28,266 nucleotides of DNA. It comes from an uncultured Sphingobacteriaceae bacterium. GTDB taxonomy: Bacteria; Bacteroidota; Bacteroidia; Sphingobacteriales; Sphingobacteriaceae. The notes under the pieces are model-generated. The model was not told the DNA's origin. It worked only from the letters and a program-made list of their open reading frames with translations, and ran no database searches. The position numbers were made by a program, and so were the translations under genes. Positions 16,723-25,336 of this stretch are shown in pieces. The number at the start of each line of letters is the position of its first letter. Positions within the stretch are counted from its first letter, which is position 1. The stretch covers positions 1-28,266 of the forward strand of contig CAMLLO010000049.1 of the NCBI GenBank assembly GCA_946480915.1, given 5' to 3'.

Positions 16723-17367
16723 ATGCCTTCAGATAAATTAATTAAACTGGCCTTAGCAGACGATCATTCTCTGTTTCTTCAGGGACTTTCTTTGATCATA
16801 AAACAGTATCCGGGTTTTCATATTGCAGCCACAGCATCTAACGGTATTGAATTATTGAGAGTGCTGGAAAATACAGAGGTAGATATCGTAATAACGGATT
16901 TAAATATGCCACTTATGGATGGTCTGACATGCTGTAAGGAGATTGGCTTAAAGTATCCAGAAATAAAGACTGTAGTTGTAACTTTTGAAAACGGAAAAAG
17001 AATAGAACCTCGATTGAAACTTCTGGGGGTCAAGGGCTTTTTTAATAAAGATGTAGATCCTGAGGTCTTGTTAGAAAAATTGCGAATTATTGCTGATGGA
17101 GGGTGTGTATTTTCTCCAGACCTGAAAGATGGTGCTTCGGGAAAACAAAACTTTAAGTTGGAAGGCGGAGGAAGTATTTCTTGCAGAGAACTCGAGATTA
17201 TCTCACTTATTACAGAAGGTTATACAAGTGCCGAAATTGCCGATCGCTTATTCATAAGCATACATACGGTGAATCAGCACCGGAAAAACCTGTTGCAGAA
17301 ACTTAAATTAAAAAATGTCAGCGAACTTGTTGCGTTTGCAATGAAAAATCAACTCTATAGCATTTAA
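16723..17367 (+). CDS. Second NarL/FixJ-family response regulator
   Basis: A 214-residue regulator. The receiver has ALADDHS near 10-16, phospho-acceptor Asp59 in IVITDLNMPLMDG, and the conserved Lys in FFNKDVDP. A LuxR helix-turn-helix lies at about 150-205 (SCRELEIISLITEGYTSAEI, LFISIHTVNQHRKNL). It is separated from the preceding kinase/regulator pair by 106 bp containing the double palindrome, so it probably has its own promoter. It has no adjacent kinase and could be phosphorylated by the same kinase or a distant one. It is similar in layout to the preceding regulator but clearly diverged, so any duplication is old. Confidence 0.9.
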   Translation: MPSDKLIKLALADDHSLFLQGLSLIIKQYPGFHIAATASNGIELLRVLENTEVDIVITDLNMPLMDGLTCCKEIGLKYPEIKTVVVTFENGKRIEPRLKLLGVKGFFNKDVDPEVLLEKLRIIADGGCVFSPDLKDGASGKQNFKLEGGGSISCRELEIISLITEGYTSAEIADRLFISIHTVNQHRKNLLQKLKLKNVSELVAFAMKNQLYSI

Positions 17368-17405
17368 GTGCGACACAATCGTTAGTCGCGCTTCAATTGT
17401 TTTTG
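17366..17405. terminator. Bidirectional terminator between convergent genes
   Basis: AAGTGCGAC (17366-17374) pairs with GTCGCGCTT (17385-17393) with one G-U pair and a 10-base loop, followed by CAATTGTTTTTG. It overlaps the stop codons of the rightward regulator gene (17365-17367) and the leftward amidohydrolase gene (17393-17395), so it can serve both. Confidence 0.6.
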
Positions 17406-18808
17406 AAAACAACCCCATCCTTAATAATGGTCTTGCTGGAAAGAAAGTTTCTGTAATTATCAAATGGATTTTTGTCCCAAATAAGTAAATCTGCTTTCTT
17501 TCCTTTTTCAATTGAACCATATTTTTTGTCTAAGCCCAAGGCCATTGCCCCGTTTATTGTTGAAATCTGAAGAATTGTGGGAATCGTAAATCCGTTTTCT
17601 GATAAAAGCAGTTGCTCGGAGATGATGGCTTTGCCGCCACTTGGCCAATCAGTGCCAATCCGGAGTTTTATTCCTTTATCAGATAACTGTTTTACATAAC
17701 CCATAAATAGTTTGAAGTTCTCTTTGCATCTGGCTGCTTGTTCTCTCGATAATGAAGTATCCGACCTGGTGTTGGTAGTAAAATAGGTTAAGCCAAATTG
17801 CTCGGCGAGCAAATGAAATCCCGTAGAAAATGTTGCATTGTTTTTTGAAAGTTTGTCGATCAGAGAATCGATCGCTGCCGGCTTTTTGTCGTGAATAAAG
17901 CGAAACATCTCCAGTCTCTCTACGAACTTCATTATTGGGAGGTTTGCAGTGCGCGGAGCATACTGTTTCTGCATTTCCGAATAAAAATCCTTGCCATCCT
18001 TTCGCAGATCCAGAACGCTGGTAGCCAATGTTAAAATATGTTCATAGTTACGCAAGCCTATATCTACCGCCGAATCTATAAACATGACATTCTGGTCAAC
18101 ATGCCCATATACTTGCATATTCAGACTATCAGCAGTCTTAAAAGCTGCTTCAAATTCTGGTCTTCTCAGCTTCCAGTACAGCTTTATATGCCTTATACCT
18201 AATTTATAATATTCGATAACTTTTTGTTTTGCTGCTAATGGAGAATCAACGATAGCGTGGTTGATATAGGGTTTGCGACCTTCGTTTGAAATTAGTGCTC
18301 CGCCTACAGTATAGAGATCTAAGTAGTTTGGCTGAGGATCAGCCTGCCAGCTAAGTATCGGCTGCAACCACTTTTCAGACTGGCCCATAATCATCGCTGA
18401 TGTCACACCATAAGGCAAATAAGTGTCCGAAAGTCGCTTTCTATATAATGCTAGAGAATCTTTGGGGAAATACTCGGGTAACGGACCATAAGCCCGATAA
18501 ACATCGGTCGGATGAATATGAGTGTCTACAAATCCCGCAGTTACTAGCTTTCCCCCGGCGTCAATAATTTTCGTAGCAGAATATTTCTTTTGATTGGCTG
18601 TTACTTTAATAATGATACCACCTTTGATTAGGATGGTTTGGTTTAATGAAAGCGTTCCTGTTCTGCTGTCGAATACTTTTGCGTTCGTTATAACAAGGTC
18701 GGGCTCGGTTTTCTTTTGTGCTATTGACTGCAAGCTCAGGCCTGAGCATACCGATAATAAGAGAACTGTTTTGCGAAATACAGGCAGCGCCTTGAATGTT
18801 ATTTCCAT
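17393..18808 (-). CDS. Secreted metal-dependent amidohydrolase
   Basis: A 471-residue protein with a signal peptide (basic start, then TVLLLSVCSGLSLQSIA, cut before QKK near 32). An amidohydrolase-superfamily (urease-like) TIM barrel follows. Metal ligands are visible: HxH in FVDTHIHPTD (His97, His99), a likely carboxylated Lys in RHIKLYWKL, His in VYGHVDQ and in NYEHIL, and Asp in RIGTDWPSGG. The C-terminus has the family end GSIEKGKKADLLIWDKNPFDN. Such enzymes hydrolyse amide or cyclic amide bonds, such as in dipeptides or imidazolone-type compounds; the substrate is not determinable. I chose the ATG at 18808 because the frame upstream to 18910 crosses the direct repeats and lacks signal character. 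It follows the XRE regulator gene on the same strand after 109 bp. Confidence 0.88.
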   Translation of the reverse strand: MEITFKALPVFRKTVLLLSVCSGLSLQSIAQKKTEPDLVITNAKVFDSRTGTLSLNQTILIKGGIIIKVTANQKKYSATKIIDAGGKLVTAGFVDTHIHPTDVYRAYGPLPEYFPKDSLALYRKRLSDTYLPYGVTSAMIMGQSEKWLQPILSWQADPQPNYLDLYTVGGALISNEGRKPYINHAIVDSPLAAKQKVIEYYKLGIRHIKLYWKLRRPEFEAAFKTADSLNMQVYGHVDQNVMFIDSAVDIGLRNYEHILTLATSVLDLRKDGKDFYSEMQKQYAPRTANLPIMKFVERLEMFRFIHDKKPAAIDSLIDKLSKNNATFSTGFHLLAEQFGLTYFTTNTRSDTSLSREQAARCKENFKLFMGYVKQLSDKGIKLRIGTDWPSGGKAIISEQLLLSENGFTIPTILQISTINGAMALGLDKKYGSIEKGKKADLLIWDKNPFDNYRNFLSSKTIIKDGVVFKNN

Positions 18809-18876
18809 CGTATTGGGTGATTGTTTTATTTGTCCAAAGGAAGAAAAAAAATCAGGGATGGACCTTAATCCGGAGA

Positions 18877-18916
18877 CGCCAAATGCCCGACAAGAGTGCG
18901 CCAAATGCACGACAAG
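18877..18916. promoter_or_regulatory. 22-bp-period direct repeat upstream of the amidohydrolase gene
   Basis: CGCCAAATGC(C/A)CGACAAG occurs at 18877-18894 and 18899-18916, 17 of 18 bases identical and exactly 22 bp apart. The pair lies 69-108 bp upstream of the amidohydrolase ATG, and 35-74 bp upstream of a -7-like TTCCTTTG (18835-18842, minus strand). Direct repeats two helical turns apart on one face are typical of activator sites, including those of LytTR regulators. It sits right after the stop of the XRE regulator gene. Confidence 0.5.
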
Positions 18917-18917
18917 T

Positions 18918-19457
18918 CTATATCAGACTGAAATTCGTAAATATACGCAGCGTTTTAGTTTTGTCGATTTCGGCTGCATTTCTAAGTATAATAATGGTAT
19001 TCAAGATCAGCCAAACTACTGGTATCAGCATCATGTATTTACTTCTTATCGCGAACCAGTCGTTCAGGATAACGGGGATTAAACACAATACCATTCCTAC
19101 CAGCGTCCATAAAATTTGGATGGTAACAATCCTCCTGGTAACAGGAGTGAACTGCTTTTTTATGAACATGATGAGCAGCGGAGCAGCAATATTTAAGGGG
19201 GGCAGAAACATGAACGGCAATGCAGAAAGATTGATCAATTTCAGCCACTTTGTATCATCCGGCGAAACGGCTTCTTCTTTTTCAATCAGGCTCTCTTCAC
19301 TTACACCTAATCCTTTCGCCAGGGCTTTTAGCGTATATCCTTTAGGAGCGGTGCCCGCCTCGATACGTTGGATAGTGCGTACCGAGATGCCCGTTTTCTC
19401 AAACAGCTCTTCCTGGGTTAAATTCAGTTTTTGTCTTAAAGCCAGTAATTTTGACAT
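18918..19457 (-). CDS. Membrane-anchored XRE-family transcriptional regulator
   Basis: A 179-residue protein. Residues 1-58 form an XRE (Cro/CI-type) helix-turn-helix: LRQKLNLTQEELFEKTGISV, then RTIQRIEAGTAPKGYTLKAL. The rest has three or four hydrophobic helices at about 72-98, 108-130 and 138-158. XRE proteins with C-terminal membrane helices are common in Bacteroidota and are thought to sense envelope signals, but none has a well-established ligand that I can name. The start is the ATG at 19457; a GTG two codons upstream is possible. It begins 24 bases after the T9SS protein gene stops on the same strand, so those two may be co-transcribed. Confidence 0.85.
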   Translation of the reverse strand: MSKLLALRQKLNLTQEELFEKTGISVRTIQRIEAGTAPKGYTLKALAKGLGVSEESLIEKEEAVSPDDTKWLKLINLSALPFMFLPPLNIAAPLLIMFIKKQFTPVTRRIVTIQILWTLVGMVLCLIPVILNDWFAIRSKYMMLIPVVWLILNTIIILRNAAEIDKTKTLRIFTNFSLI

Positions 19458-19481
19458 ATACACGTTTATGCAGTTCGCATG

Positions 19482-22400
19482 CTATTTTATAATCGTAATA
19501 CGCCCCGAGATAGTTTTTCTTCCAAGTCCGGGGTTAATTATATAATAGTAGGTGCCAGCAGGTAAGTCAGCGCCATTAGATTTCCCATCCCAGGGGTCCA
19601 AAAATCCTTTTGCCCTGTATACTCGTGCACCATACCGGTTGAAGATATCTATCGATGCATTGGGATAAGCATCCAAATGTTTTACTACCCAGGTATCGTT
19701 TATTCCGTCGCCGTTTGGAGTGAACGTATTCGGTGCTTCGGGGATTTTAAGCACCTTGATAAAGATGTCGTCTACGGCGGTGCAGCCTTCAGCTGATGTT
19801 ATCGTTAGGGTATAGGTGATGTCATCCTTAGGTGATGCGACCGGGTTTTTCACATTGTCTTTATCAAGCCCGGTGGAAGGAGTCCACTTATACGTCAGGT
19901 TGTTCCCAGTTGCGGTTGGGTTCAGCTGTAGCTGATCGTTCAGCAGAATTCTTACATCTTCCCCGGCATTAACAGTTGGAGTCGAATAAACCTCAATGTC
20001 CCGGCTCTTTTCAGCAACACAGCCATTTGTGCCGGTAAAGGTGTAGGTAATTGTATGTACGCCTATCCCTGCCAATTGTGGATTAAAAACTCCGGTGGCA
20101 GTAACGCCATTCCCGGAAAATACTCCGGTTCCGGGCACACCGGCCACCTCAGATGCTTCGGTAAGCTGGATTGGTTCTTTCTCCGCACAAATATTCGTGA
20201 GTGGCTCGAAAACTATGTTCGGAACAGCCTTCAGGGTTAGTGGCTTTTTTACCTCTCCAACACAACTCGCACCTGAAAATGCTCGCATAAGTACATTAAC
20301 GGTTTTAGTTAAGGGAGTATTGAATACCGGATAGATGAAACTATATTGTTTTGAACCACCAAGCCTCAGGTTTGGCGAATTATCAGTATGCTGAAAAAGT
20401 GGGTCAGCAGGATGGTTATCGATGTCAAAATACCATTCGATCCGGGTAATTTCGCCGAAAGCAATTGTTGATTTTTCTTCAAAGAAAACCGTATGGTCGC
20501 TACAAAGGCTGTTAGTGCTTAAAATGTCGAAGTCGGCTCTCGGAGTGCTTGCGGATACGACAAATGATTTCGTGACACTTGCAGAGCAGCCGTTAGTTGC
20601 GGTGGCTGTGAGGGTTATTGGATAAGTGCCTGCTGCGGAGTATATGTGCACCGGATCTAGATCACTGCTGGTATTTGACCCTTGAGGGTTCGCATTAGTG
20701 TCTCCAAAGGTCCAACTATAAGTTAATGTGCCCTCAGTGGCTGCGATAGACGACTTGTTTGTGAACTGAGCAGTTCCGTCAATCAGGCAAATATCAGGTA
20801 GTATGAAGTCTACGGTTGGAAGCGGTTTCACGGTAATGGTTTCCTGCGCCGATACAGTAGTCAACCCGCAAATATTCGTCGTTTTCACCGAGTAGTTCCC
20901 CGCGGTACTAACTATGATAGACTTTGTGGTGGCACCTGTGCTCCACAAATAAGTATCGCGTTTACCATCCGAATTTGCAACCAGCTCTACAGAACTACCT
21001 GCACAAAATGTCGTGGGGCCTTGTGCAACAATTGCAACAGTAGGAGCTTTGGTGATGAGCAGCGGAGCCGATTGTGTTGCTTCGCAACTATTGGATACGG
21101 TGACAGTATAGCTACCTGCGGTTGTAGCATTAATTGAAGGTGTAGTAGCACCGGTACTCCATAAATAAGTGTCAATCGGGCTATCCGAAGACGCAGTCAG
21201 TTTTACAAGTCCATCTTCACAAAACGACGTTGATCCATCTGCTATTATTTCCGAACTCGGCTTCTTGTTTACTTTAACTGTAATGGAATTGGAAGTTATG
21301 GTGCCACAGGGCGTCTTAATCTGGCAGGTATAATCGCCGCTTGTAAATGCTGAGATGGAACGGGTGGTTGCACCATTGTTCCACAAGTACGTGGTGGCAG
21401 AGTTGATTACGTTAGCAGAGAGCACAACAGATTGTCCTTCGCAGAGGGTGGTAGATCCGGAGGCGGTTATCGACGCCGTGGGGTTTGGTTGTATATCGAT
21501 ATCGAAAGCATTGTCAGAGCCGTTTGTTGCAAGGTCAGTAGAAATTACCCGCATCCGGTAATTTGTTCCGAAAGCTATATTAACAGGAATCTGGACGTTT
21601 ATCGTTCCGGTTCGTGCTGTTGTTGAAAGCGTGCCGATGATTTGCGGATTGCTGAAACTCCGGTTGGCGTCACTTAGCTGGACGATGAATTCGTTAGAAG
21701 GGTTGAGGCTTAGCCCTGTCATGGAGTAGTTAACCACTCCAGTAGAGCCGGGGCAATAAATATGCCCAACCTGCGAAATGGTGAGCCCGGCAAGGAGATT
21801 ACCGTAAACGTTTAGATAAATTTTTCCATCTGAGCCAGTGTATACAACATCAATGTCCTGGGTGGAACTGTTGCGTGCCAGATTGTGAGAAAGGGCATTC
21901 TCTATCGTTATGGGAGCTCCGAATGTACCCCCTAAATCATTGCTGACCTTGAATGCCATTGTGGTTGCTGATTGCGCATACCCGTCAATAAAGTTCCCGA
22001 ATTCGTCAGAGGCAAGAGTTCTTCCTTCGAGGACAGCATTTGTTCCTACTCCCAGAGTAGTGCTGACACCTGTTGTCAGGTCTATGCGGTATCCTGCTAT
22101 TGGTGTCCCCGCAACGTAAATGTATTTTCCTAAGGGACCCGTAGTAATGGAATATGAGGAATAATTTACACTTCCGGTAATTGGAACTGAAGTAAAGCTT
22201 GCACCGGAATTTGTGCTTTTAAACAAATAGAGTGTTGGATTATCCTGAATTAAATAAACATCGCCATTTGCTTTGTCAACGCGTATGTCGGCATATACCT
22301 TTGAGCCGTATGTGACAGTTGAAAATGCACCGACTCCGTTGTTGGCATTCCTGTAAACAGGCGAGCCAATCTTTGGTACTACATACACGTTAGACCCGTA

Positions 22401-22877
22401 GCTCGCTATATGAGGGATTGAGCCAGGTCCCAGAACATTGGGTCCCGAAAATGAAGCCCCGCCGTCAAGGCTGACGAAGAGAGATATCTGCGAGCCATTG
22501 GAGTAGATTACATATACATTCCCATTATCAGCAACCTCGACCTCGCAGCTACCCGAAGTAGCAGTGCTGATCTGTACACTTGGAAGAAAAGATTGTCCTC
22601 TGTTAATGCTTTTTGCAAACCTCATCCCCGAAGAGCCGATGTAAACAACGCCAATGTTTCCTTGTGCGTCTACTGCTAAGTTTCTGCTCGTATTAGCCGA
22701 ACCGATGTTGTTGTTTGTGCCTACGTCGCTAACTAAAACCTGGCTAAAAAGAGGTGCTTGTGCCTTCGCTCCAAAGGCCAGGCATAGAAACAGGCAAGAA
22801 AGTTGCATCGACCTGGAAGTCCGAAAAAAAATGCAGAAAGTGCGGGCGACTAAACGAAACCTGTAAGTAAATGGCAT
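19482..22877 (-). CDS. Large secreted PKD/Ig-like protein with T9SS type-B sorting domain
   Basis: A 1131-residue protein. A long basic N-terminus leads into a signal peptide ending GAKAQA. Residues about 40-370 look like a beta-propeller of BNR/sialidase-type blades (SINRGQSF, SLDGGASF, STNSGASF, SNDLGGTF; Asp-box-like). Three Ig-like modules of ~80 residues follow, each with a CxG or CED motif then TYLWSTGATT and GxYTV. A PKD module (YSWTFGDTNANPQG) and further Ig/PKD-like modules come next. The last ~80 residues are the gliding-motility-type C-terminal domain: FTPNGDGINDTWVV, IFNRYGARVY, DPWDGKSNG, LPAGTYYYII. That domain directs export by the type IX system. Function is probably cell-surface binding or adhesion. 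ATG 22877 was chosen; ATG 22808 would leave a signal peptide with no basic n-region. Confidence 0.88.
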   Translation of the reverse strand: MPFTYRFRLVARTFCIFFRTSRSMQLSCLFLCLAFGAKAQAPLFSQVLVSDVGTNNNIGSANTSRNLAVDAQGNIGVVYIGSSGMRFAKSINRGQSFLPSVQISTATSGSCEVEVADNGNVYVIYSNGSQISLFVSLDGGASFSGPNVLGPGSIPHIASYGSNVYVVPKIGSPVYRNANNGVGAFSTVTYGSKVYADIRVDKANGDVYLIQDNPTLYLFKSTNSGASFTSVPITGSVNYSSYSITTGPLGKYIYVAGTPIAGYRIDLTTGVSTTLGVGTNAVLEGRTLASDEFGNFIDGYAQSATTMAFKVSNDLGGTFGAPITIENALSHNLARNSSTQDIDVVYTGSDGKIYLNVYGNLLAGLTISQVGHIYCPGSTGVVNYSMTGLSLNPSNEFIVQLSDANRSFSNPQIIGTLSTTARTGTINVQIPVNIAFGTNYRMRVISTDLATNGSDNAFDIDIQPNPTASITASGSTTLCEGQSVVLSANVINSATTYLWNNGATTRSISAFTSGDYTCQIKTPCGTITSNSITVKVNKKPSSEIIADGSTSFCEDGLVKLTASSDSPIDTYLWSTGATTPSINATTAGSYTVTVSNSCEATQSAPLLITKAPTVAIVAQGPTTFCAGSSVELVANSDGKRDTYLWSTGATTKSIIVSTAGNYSVKTTNICGLTTVSAQETITVKPLPTVDFILPDICLIDGTAQFTNKSSIAATEGTLTYSWTFGDTNANPQGSNTSSDLDPVHIYSAAGTYPITLTATATNGCSASVTKSFVVSASTPRADFDILSTNSLCSDHTVFFEEKSTIAFGEITRIEWYFDIDNHPADPLFQHTDNSPNLRLGGSKQYSFIYPVFNTPLTKTVNVLMRAFSGASCVGEVKKPLTLKAVPNIVFEPLTNICAEKEPIQLTEASEVAGVPGTGVFSGNGVTATGVFNPQLAGIGVHTITYTFTGTNGCVAEKSRDIEVYSTPTVNAGEDVRILLNDQLQLNPTATGNNLTYKWTPSTGLDKDNVKNPVASPKDDITYTLTITSAEGCTAVDDIFIKVLKIPEAPNTFTPNGDGINDTWVVKHLDAYPNASIDIFNRYGARVYRAKGFLDPWDGKSNGADLPAGTYYYIINPGLGRKTISGRITIIK

Positions 22878-22889
22878 TCCCCTAATTAA

Positions 22890-22897
22890 CAAAGAAA
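22890..22897 (-). promoter_or_regulatory. Weak -7 candidate of the T9SS protein gene
   Basis: On the minus strand this reads TTTCTTTG, one mismatch from TAnnTTTG, ending 12 bases before the ATG at 22877. The position is right for a short Bacteroidota leader, but no -33 element is visible. Confidence 0.3.
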
Positions 22898-22934
22898 TCC
22901 TGCGAGTTCCTATTCTTTTTTACTGTGATATTTT

Positions 22935-23041
22935 TCATCTCTGCGAATCTCTCGCGACCAAGCCAAAGCGGTAATAGGGACCCTGTCTGGTACAAAACGC
23001 GGTTTTCGCTTCATGCTCTTTCCAAACGAGCATGTTTTTTT
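22935..23041 (+). ncRNA. Orphan intrinsic terminator, possible small RNA
   Basis: CATGCTC (23012-23018) and GAGCATG (23028-23034) form a perfect 7-bp stem with a 9-base loop, followed by seven T (23035-23041). This is a textbook rightward terminator, yet no rightward gene precedes it: the T9SS gene runs leftward from 22877 and the GH20 gene starts only at 23288. A rightward transcript of about 100 bases beginning near 22935 is the simplest explanation; its start is a guess. A small hairpin GCGA/TCGC lies at 22943-22955. On the minus strand the same stretch is a 32-codon ATG frame (22935-23033) whose end (YRFGLVARD) resembles the start of the T9SS protein (YRFRLVART). A repeat remnant is therefore an alternative. 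Confidence 0.35.
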
Positions 23042-23263
23042 GTGAATATTTATTAACCGCGAATCTTAGATAGAAAAAACCACTGGAAGCTGGAATAGCC
23101 AAACTGCATCTCAAATATTAATCCTTACTCATTGCTCTATCGTGCTAAATTGATCATTAATATAATAATGTAATCTCTATCGCTTTCGTCGTTATCATTC
23201 CGCCACGCAGAATAAAAAGCAATAAAAAATCGCATACAGAGTTTATCAGATTAGCATAATGCC

Positions 23264-23271
23264 TATTTTAG
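23264..23271 (+). promoter_or_regulatory. Candidate -7 box of the GH20 gene
   Basis: TATTTTAG, one mismatch from TAnnTTTG, followed by CA, ends 16 bases before the ATG at 23288. The leader would be about 10 nt. A GTTT lies about 20 bases upstream, in place of a clear TTG. Confidence 0.4.
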
Positions 23272-23287
23272 CACCATAAGCAAATTA

Positions 23288-25213
23288 ATGAACACCAGCC
23301 GATTTATAACTTTTGTATCTTTTTGTTTGATTAATTTCTGTGCATTTGCACAAGACCTACATGACAAAATCGCTATTATCCCCGAACCAGTTGAACTTAT
23401 AAAAACAGAAGGTTTTTTTACACTTCCCGAAGAAATTACCATAAAATCTCCTGCTTCTCCCCAAATAGCTGCAACCCTTGCCCTGTTAAAGAAAAGAATT
23501 ACTGCCGCCACTGGAATTAAGGTAAATACCAGTACCAGCATTAAAGATGATCATGCCGCAATCAGGTTGCAAATTAATACCGCAGCAGATACAACTTTAG
23601 GAAAAGAGGGCTATCGTTTAGTAATAAATCCAAAAAACATTACAATAAAAGCTAATCAACCGGCAGGTTTGTTTTATGGGATGCAGTCCCTGATGCAAGT
23701 ATTTCCAAAAGAAATTGAAAGCGAAAAGGTTTTGAAAAGAGGCGGGTGGCAGCTTCCTTGTGTAACTATTACCGATTATCCCAGATTTGAATGGCGGGGA
23801 TTAATGTTCGATGTGTCGAGACATTTTTTTACCAAACAAGAGGTAAAGAAATTCATCGACAATATGGTGAAATACAAGTATAATTTACTACACCTTCATT
23901 TAACCGACGATGAAGGCTGGAGGATTCAAATAGAAAGCCTACCTAAACTTACTGAGGTTGGAGCATGGAGGGTAAATAAAACAGGGCAGTTCGGTACTTT
24001 TTCTCAGCCCACACCTACAGAGCCCAGAGATTATGGCGGCTTTTATACTCATGAAGATATCAAAGAGCTAATTCAATATGCCTCCGAACGTTTTGTAAAT
24101 ATTCTGCCGGAAATAGATGTTCCTGGACATAGTCTTGCTGCGGTAGTCTCTTATCCTGAATTGTCTTGTACACCAGGGGTAGAAAAATATAATGTCCGTT
24201 CGGGCGAACAGATTATGGATTGGTCAAAGGGCGCACCCCCGATTGCTTTAGTGGATAATACTTTATGCCCTGCAAACGAAAAGGTTTACGAGTTTTTGGA
24301 TAAAGTAATAACTGAAGTTGCGGCCTTGTTTCCGTTCGAATATATACATATGGGAGGCGATGAAGCGCCGCACAATTTTTGGGAAAAGACCCCTGCTATA
24401 AAAGAGTTGATGTTGAAAGAAGGTCTTAAAACAATGGAAGAGGTACAAGGATATTTTACCAGAAGGGTAGAGGCCATTGTGATAGCCAAAGGGAAAAAAT
24501 TTATTGGATGGGATGAGATATTAGAAGGCGGTCCCTCTCAATCTACTGCTGTGATGAGTTGGCGAGGTATGGAAGGTGGCATAAAAGCAGCAGGATTAGG
24601 TCATGAAGTGGTAATGAGCCCCACCACCAATGCCTACCTGGATTTTATGCAGGGAGATGTAGCCATAGAACCTAAAGTATATGCTTCCTTACGTTTAAAC
24701 AAGGCCTATCAATTTGATCCGGGAGAGGGTATTGCCGACTTGAAATGCGTAAAGGGTGGTCAGGCTAATCTGTGGACAGAGAATATTTATAACATGCGTC
24801 ATGCAGAATATATGGTTTGGCCCCGTGGTCTGGCAATTGCAGAATCGGTATGGTCGCCGGTCAATAAAAAAAGCTGGACCAATTTTTATGCTAAAGTGGA
24901 AGAACATTTTAAGCGATTTGATATTGCAGAGATAAAATATGCTCCAAGTATATACGACCCTATTTTTCTTCCCTCTGCCGGACCTGGCAATACTTTACGT
25001 GTAGAGTTAAGCACAGAAATTCCAGGATTAAATATTCATTATACCTTCGATAACTCCTTCCCGGATAATTTTTACCCAAAGTATACTGAGTCTTTGATTG
25101 TTCCGAAAGATGCTGTTACGTTGAAAGTAATTACCTACCGGGATGGAAAACCAATTGGGCGCATGATCACTGTGCAAATTGCTGATTTAAAATCCAGGTT
25201 AAAGAAGAAATAA
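23288..25213 (+). CDS. Beta-N-acetylhexosaminidase (GH20)
   Basis: A 641-residue secreted glycoside hydrolase. A signal peptide (ending FCAFAQ, residues 1-22) precedes a GH20 N-terminal alpha/beta domain (about 25-165) and the catalytic TIM barrel. The barrel starts at YPRFEWRGLMFDVSRHF. The catalytic Asp358-Glu359 pair lies in HMGGDEAPHNFW; the Asp assists the substrate N-acetyl group and the Glu is the acid/base. Other hallmarks are HLHLTDDEGWRI and EIDVPGHS. The C-terminal ~80 residues form a beta module as in chitobiase-type enzymes. The enzyme removes terminal N-acetylhexosamine from chitin fragments, glycans or peptidoglycan. No SusC/D pair or other glycan gene is adjacent, so it is not part of a visible polysaccharide utilisation locus. 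Confidence 0.95.
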   Translation: MNTSRFITFVSFCLINFCAFAQDLHDKIAIIPEPVELIKTEGFFTLPEEITIKSPASPQIAATLALLKKRITAATGIKVNTSTSIKDDHAAIRLQINTAADTTLGKEGYRLVINPKNITIKANQPAGLFYGMQSLMQVFPKEIESEKVLKRGGWQLPCVTITDYPRFEWRGLMFDVSRHFFTKQEVKKFIDNMVKYKYNLLHLHLTDDEGWRIQIESLPKLTEVGAWRVNKTGQFGTFSQPTPTEPRDYGGFYTHEDIKELIQYASERFVNILPEIDVPGHSLAAVVSYPELSCTPGVEKYNVRSGEQIMDWSKGAPPIALVDNTLCPANEKVYEFLDKVITEVAALFPFEYIHMGGDEAPHNFWEKTPAIKELMLKEGLKTMEEVQGYFTRRVEAIVIAKGKKFIGWDEILEGGPSQSTAVMSWRGMEGGIKAAGLGHEVVMSPTTNAYLDFMQGDVAIEPKVYASLRLNKAYQFDPGEGIADLKCVKGGQANLWTENIYNMRHAEYMVWPRGLAIAESVWSPVNKKSWTNFYAKVEEHFKRFDIAEIKYAPSIYDPIFLPSAGPGNTLRVELSTEIPGLNIHYTFDNSFPDNFYPKYTESLIVPKDAVTLKVITYRDGKPIGRMITVQIADLKSRLKKK

Positions 25214-25264
25214 TCGTTTTACATAGCTAAAATACCGTAGGATTAGAAAAGTTAATGGCAGTTT

Positions 25265-25311
25265 GAGCAATGCAGTCGCTGTTCTCGCTTTATCCTCGTT
25301 GCAAACAAGGA
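25265..25311 (+). repeat. Short interspersed repeat, copy B
   Basis: GAGCAATGCAGTCGCTGTTCTCGCTT is a diverged form of the core at 943-970. It is followed by a hairpin with arms TCCTCGTT (25293-25300) and AACAAGGA (25304-25311) and one mismatch. The 15-base string TCCTCGTTGCAAACA (25293-25307) is present in perfect inverse orientation at 26350-26364, on the other side of the membrane protein gene. Confidence 0.65.
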
Positions 25312-25336
25312 CTATTTAAGAGTTCGTAATTCAATA

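Noticed and set aside
18594..19545. Rightward frames of 162 and 249 residues opposite the amidohydrolase and XRE genes.
   Set aside because: They are antisense to two well-supported genes and have no domain signature.
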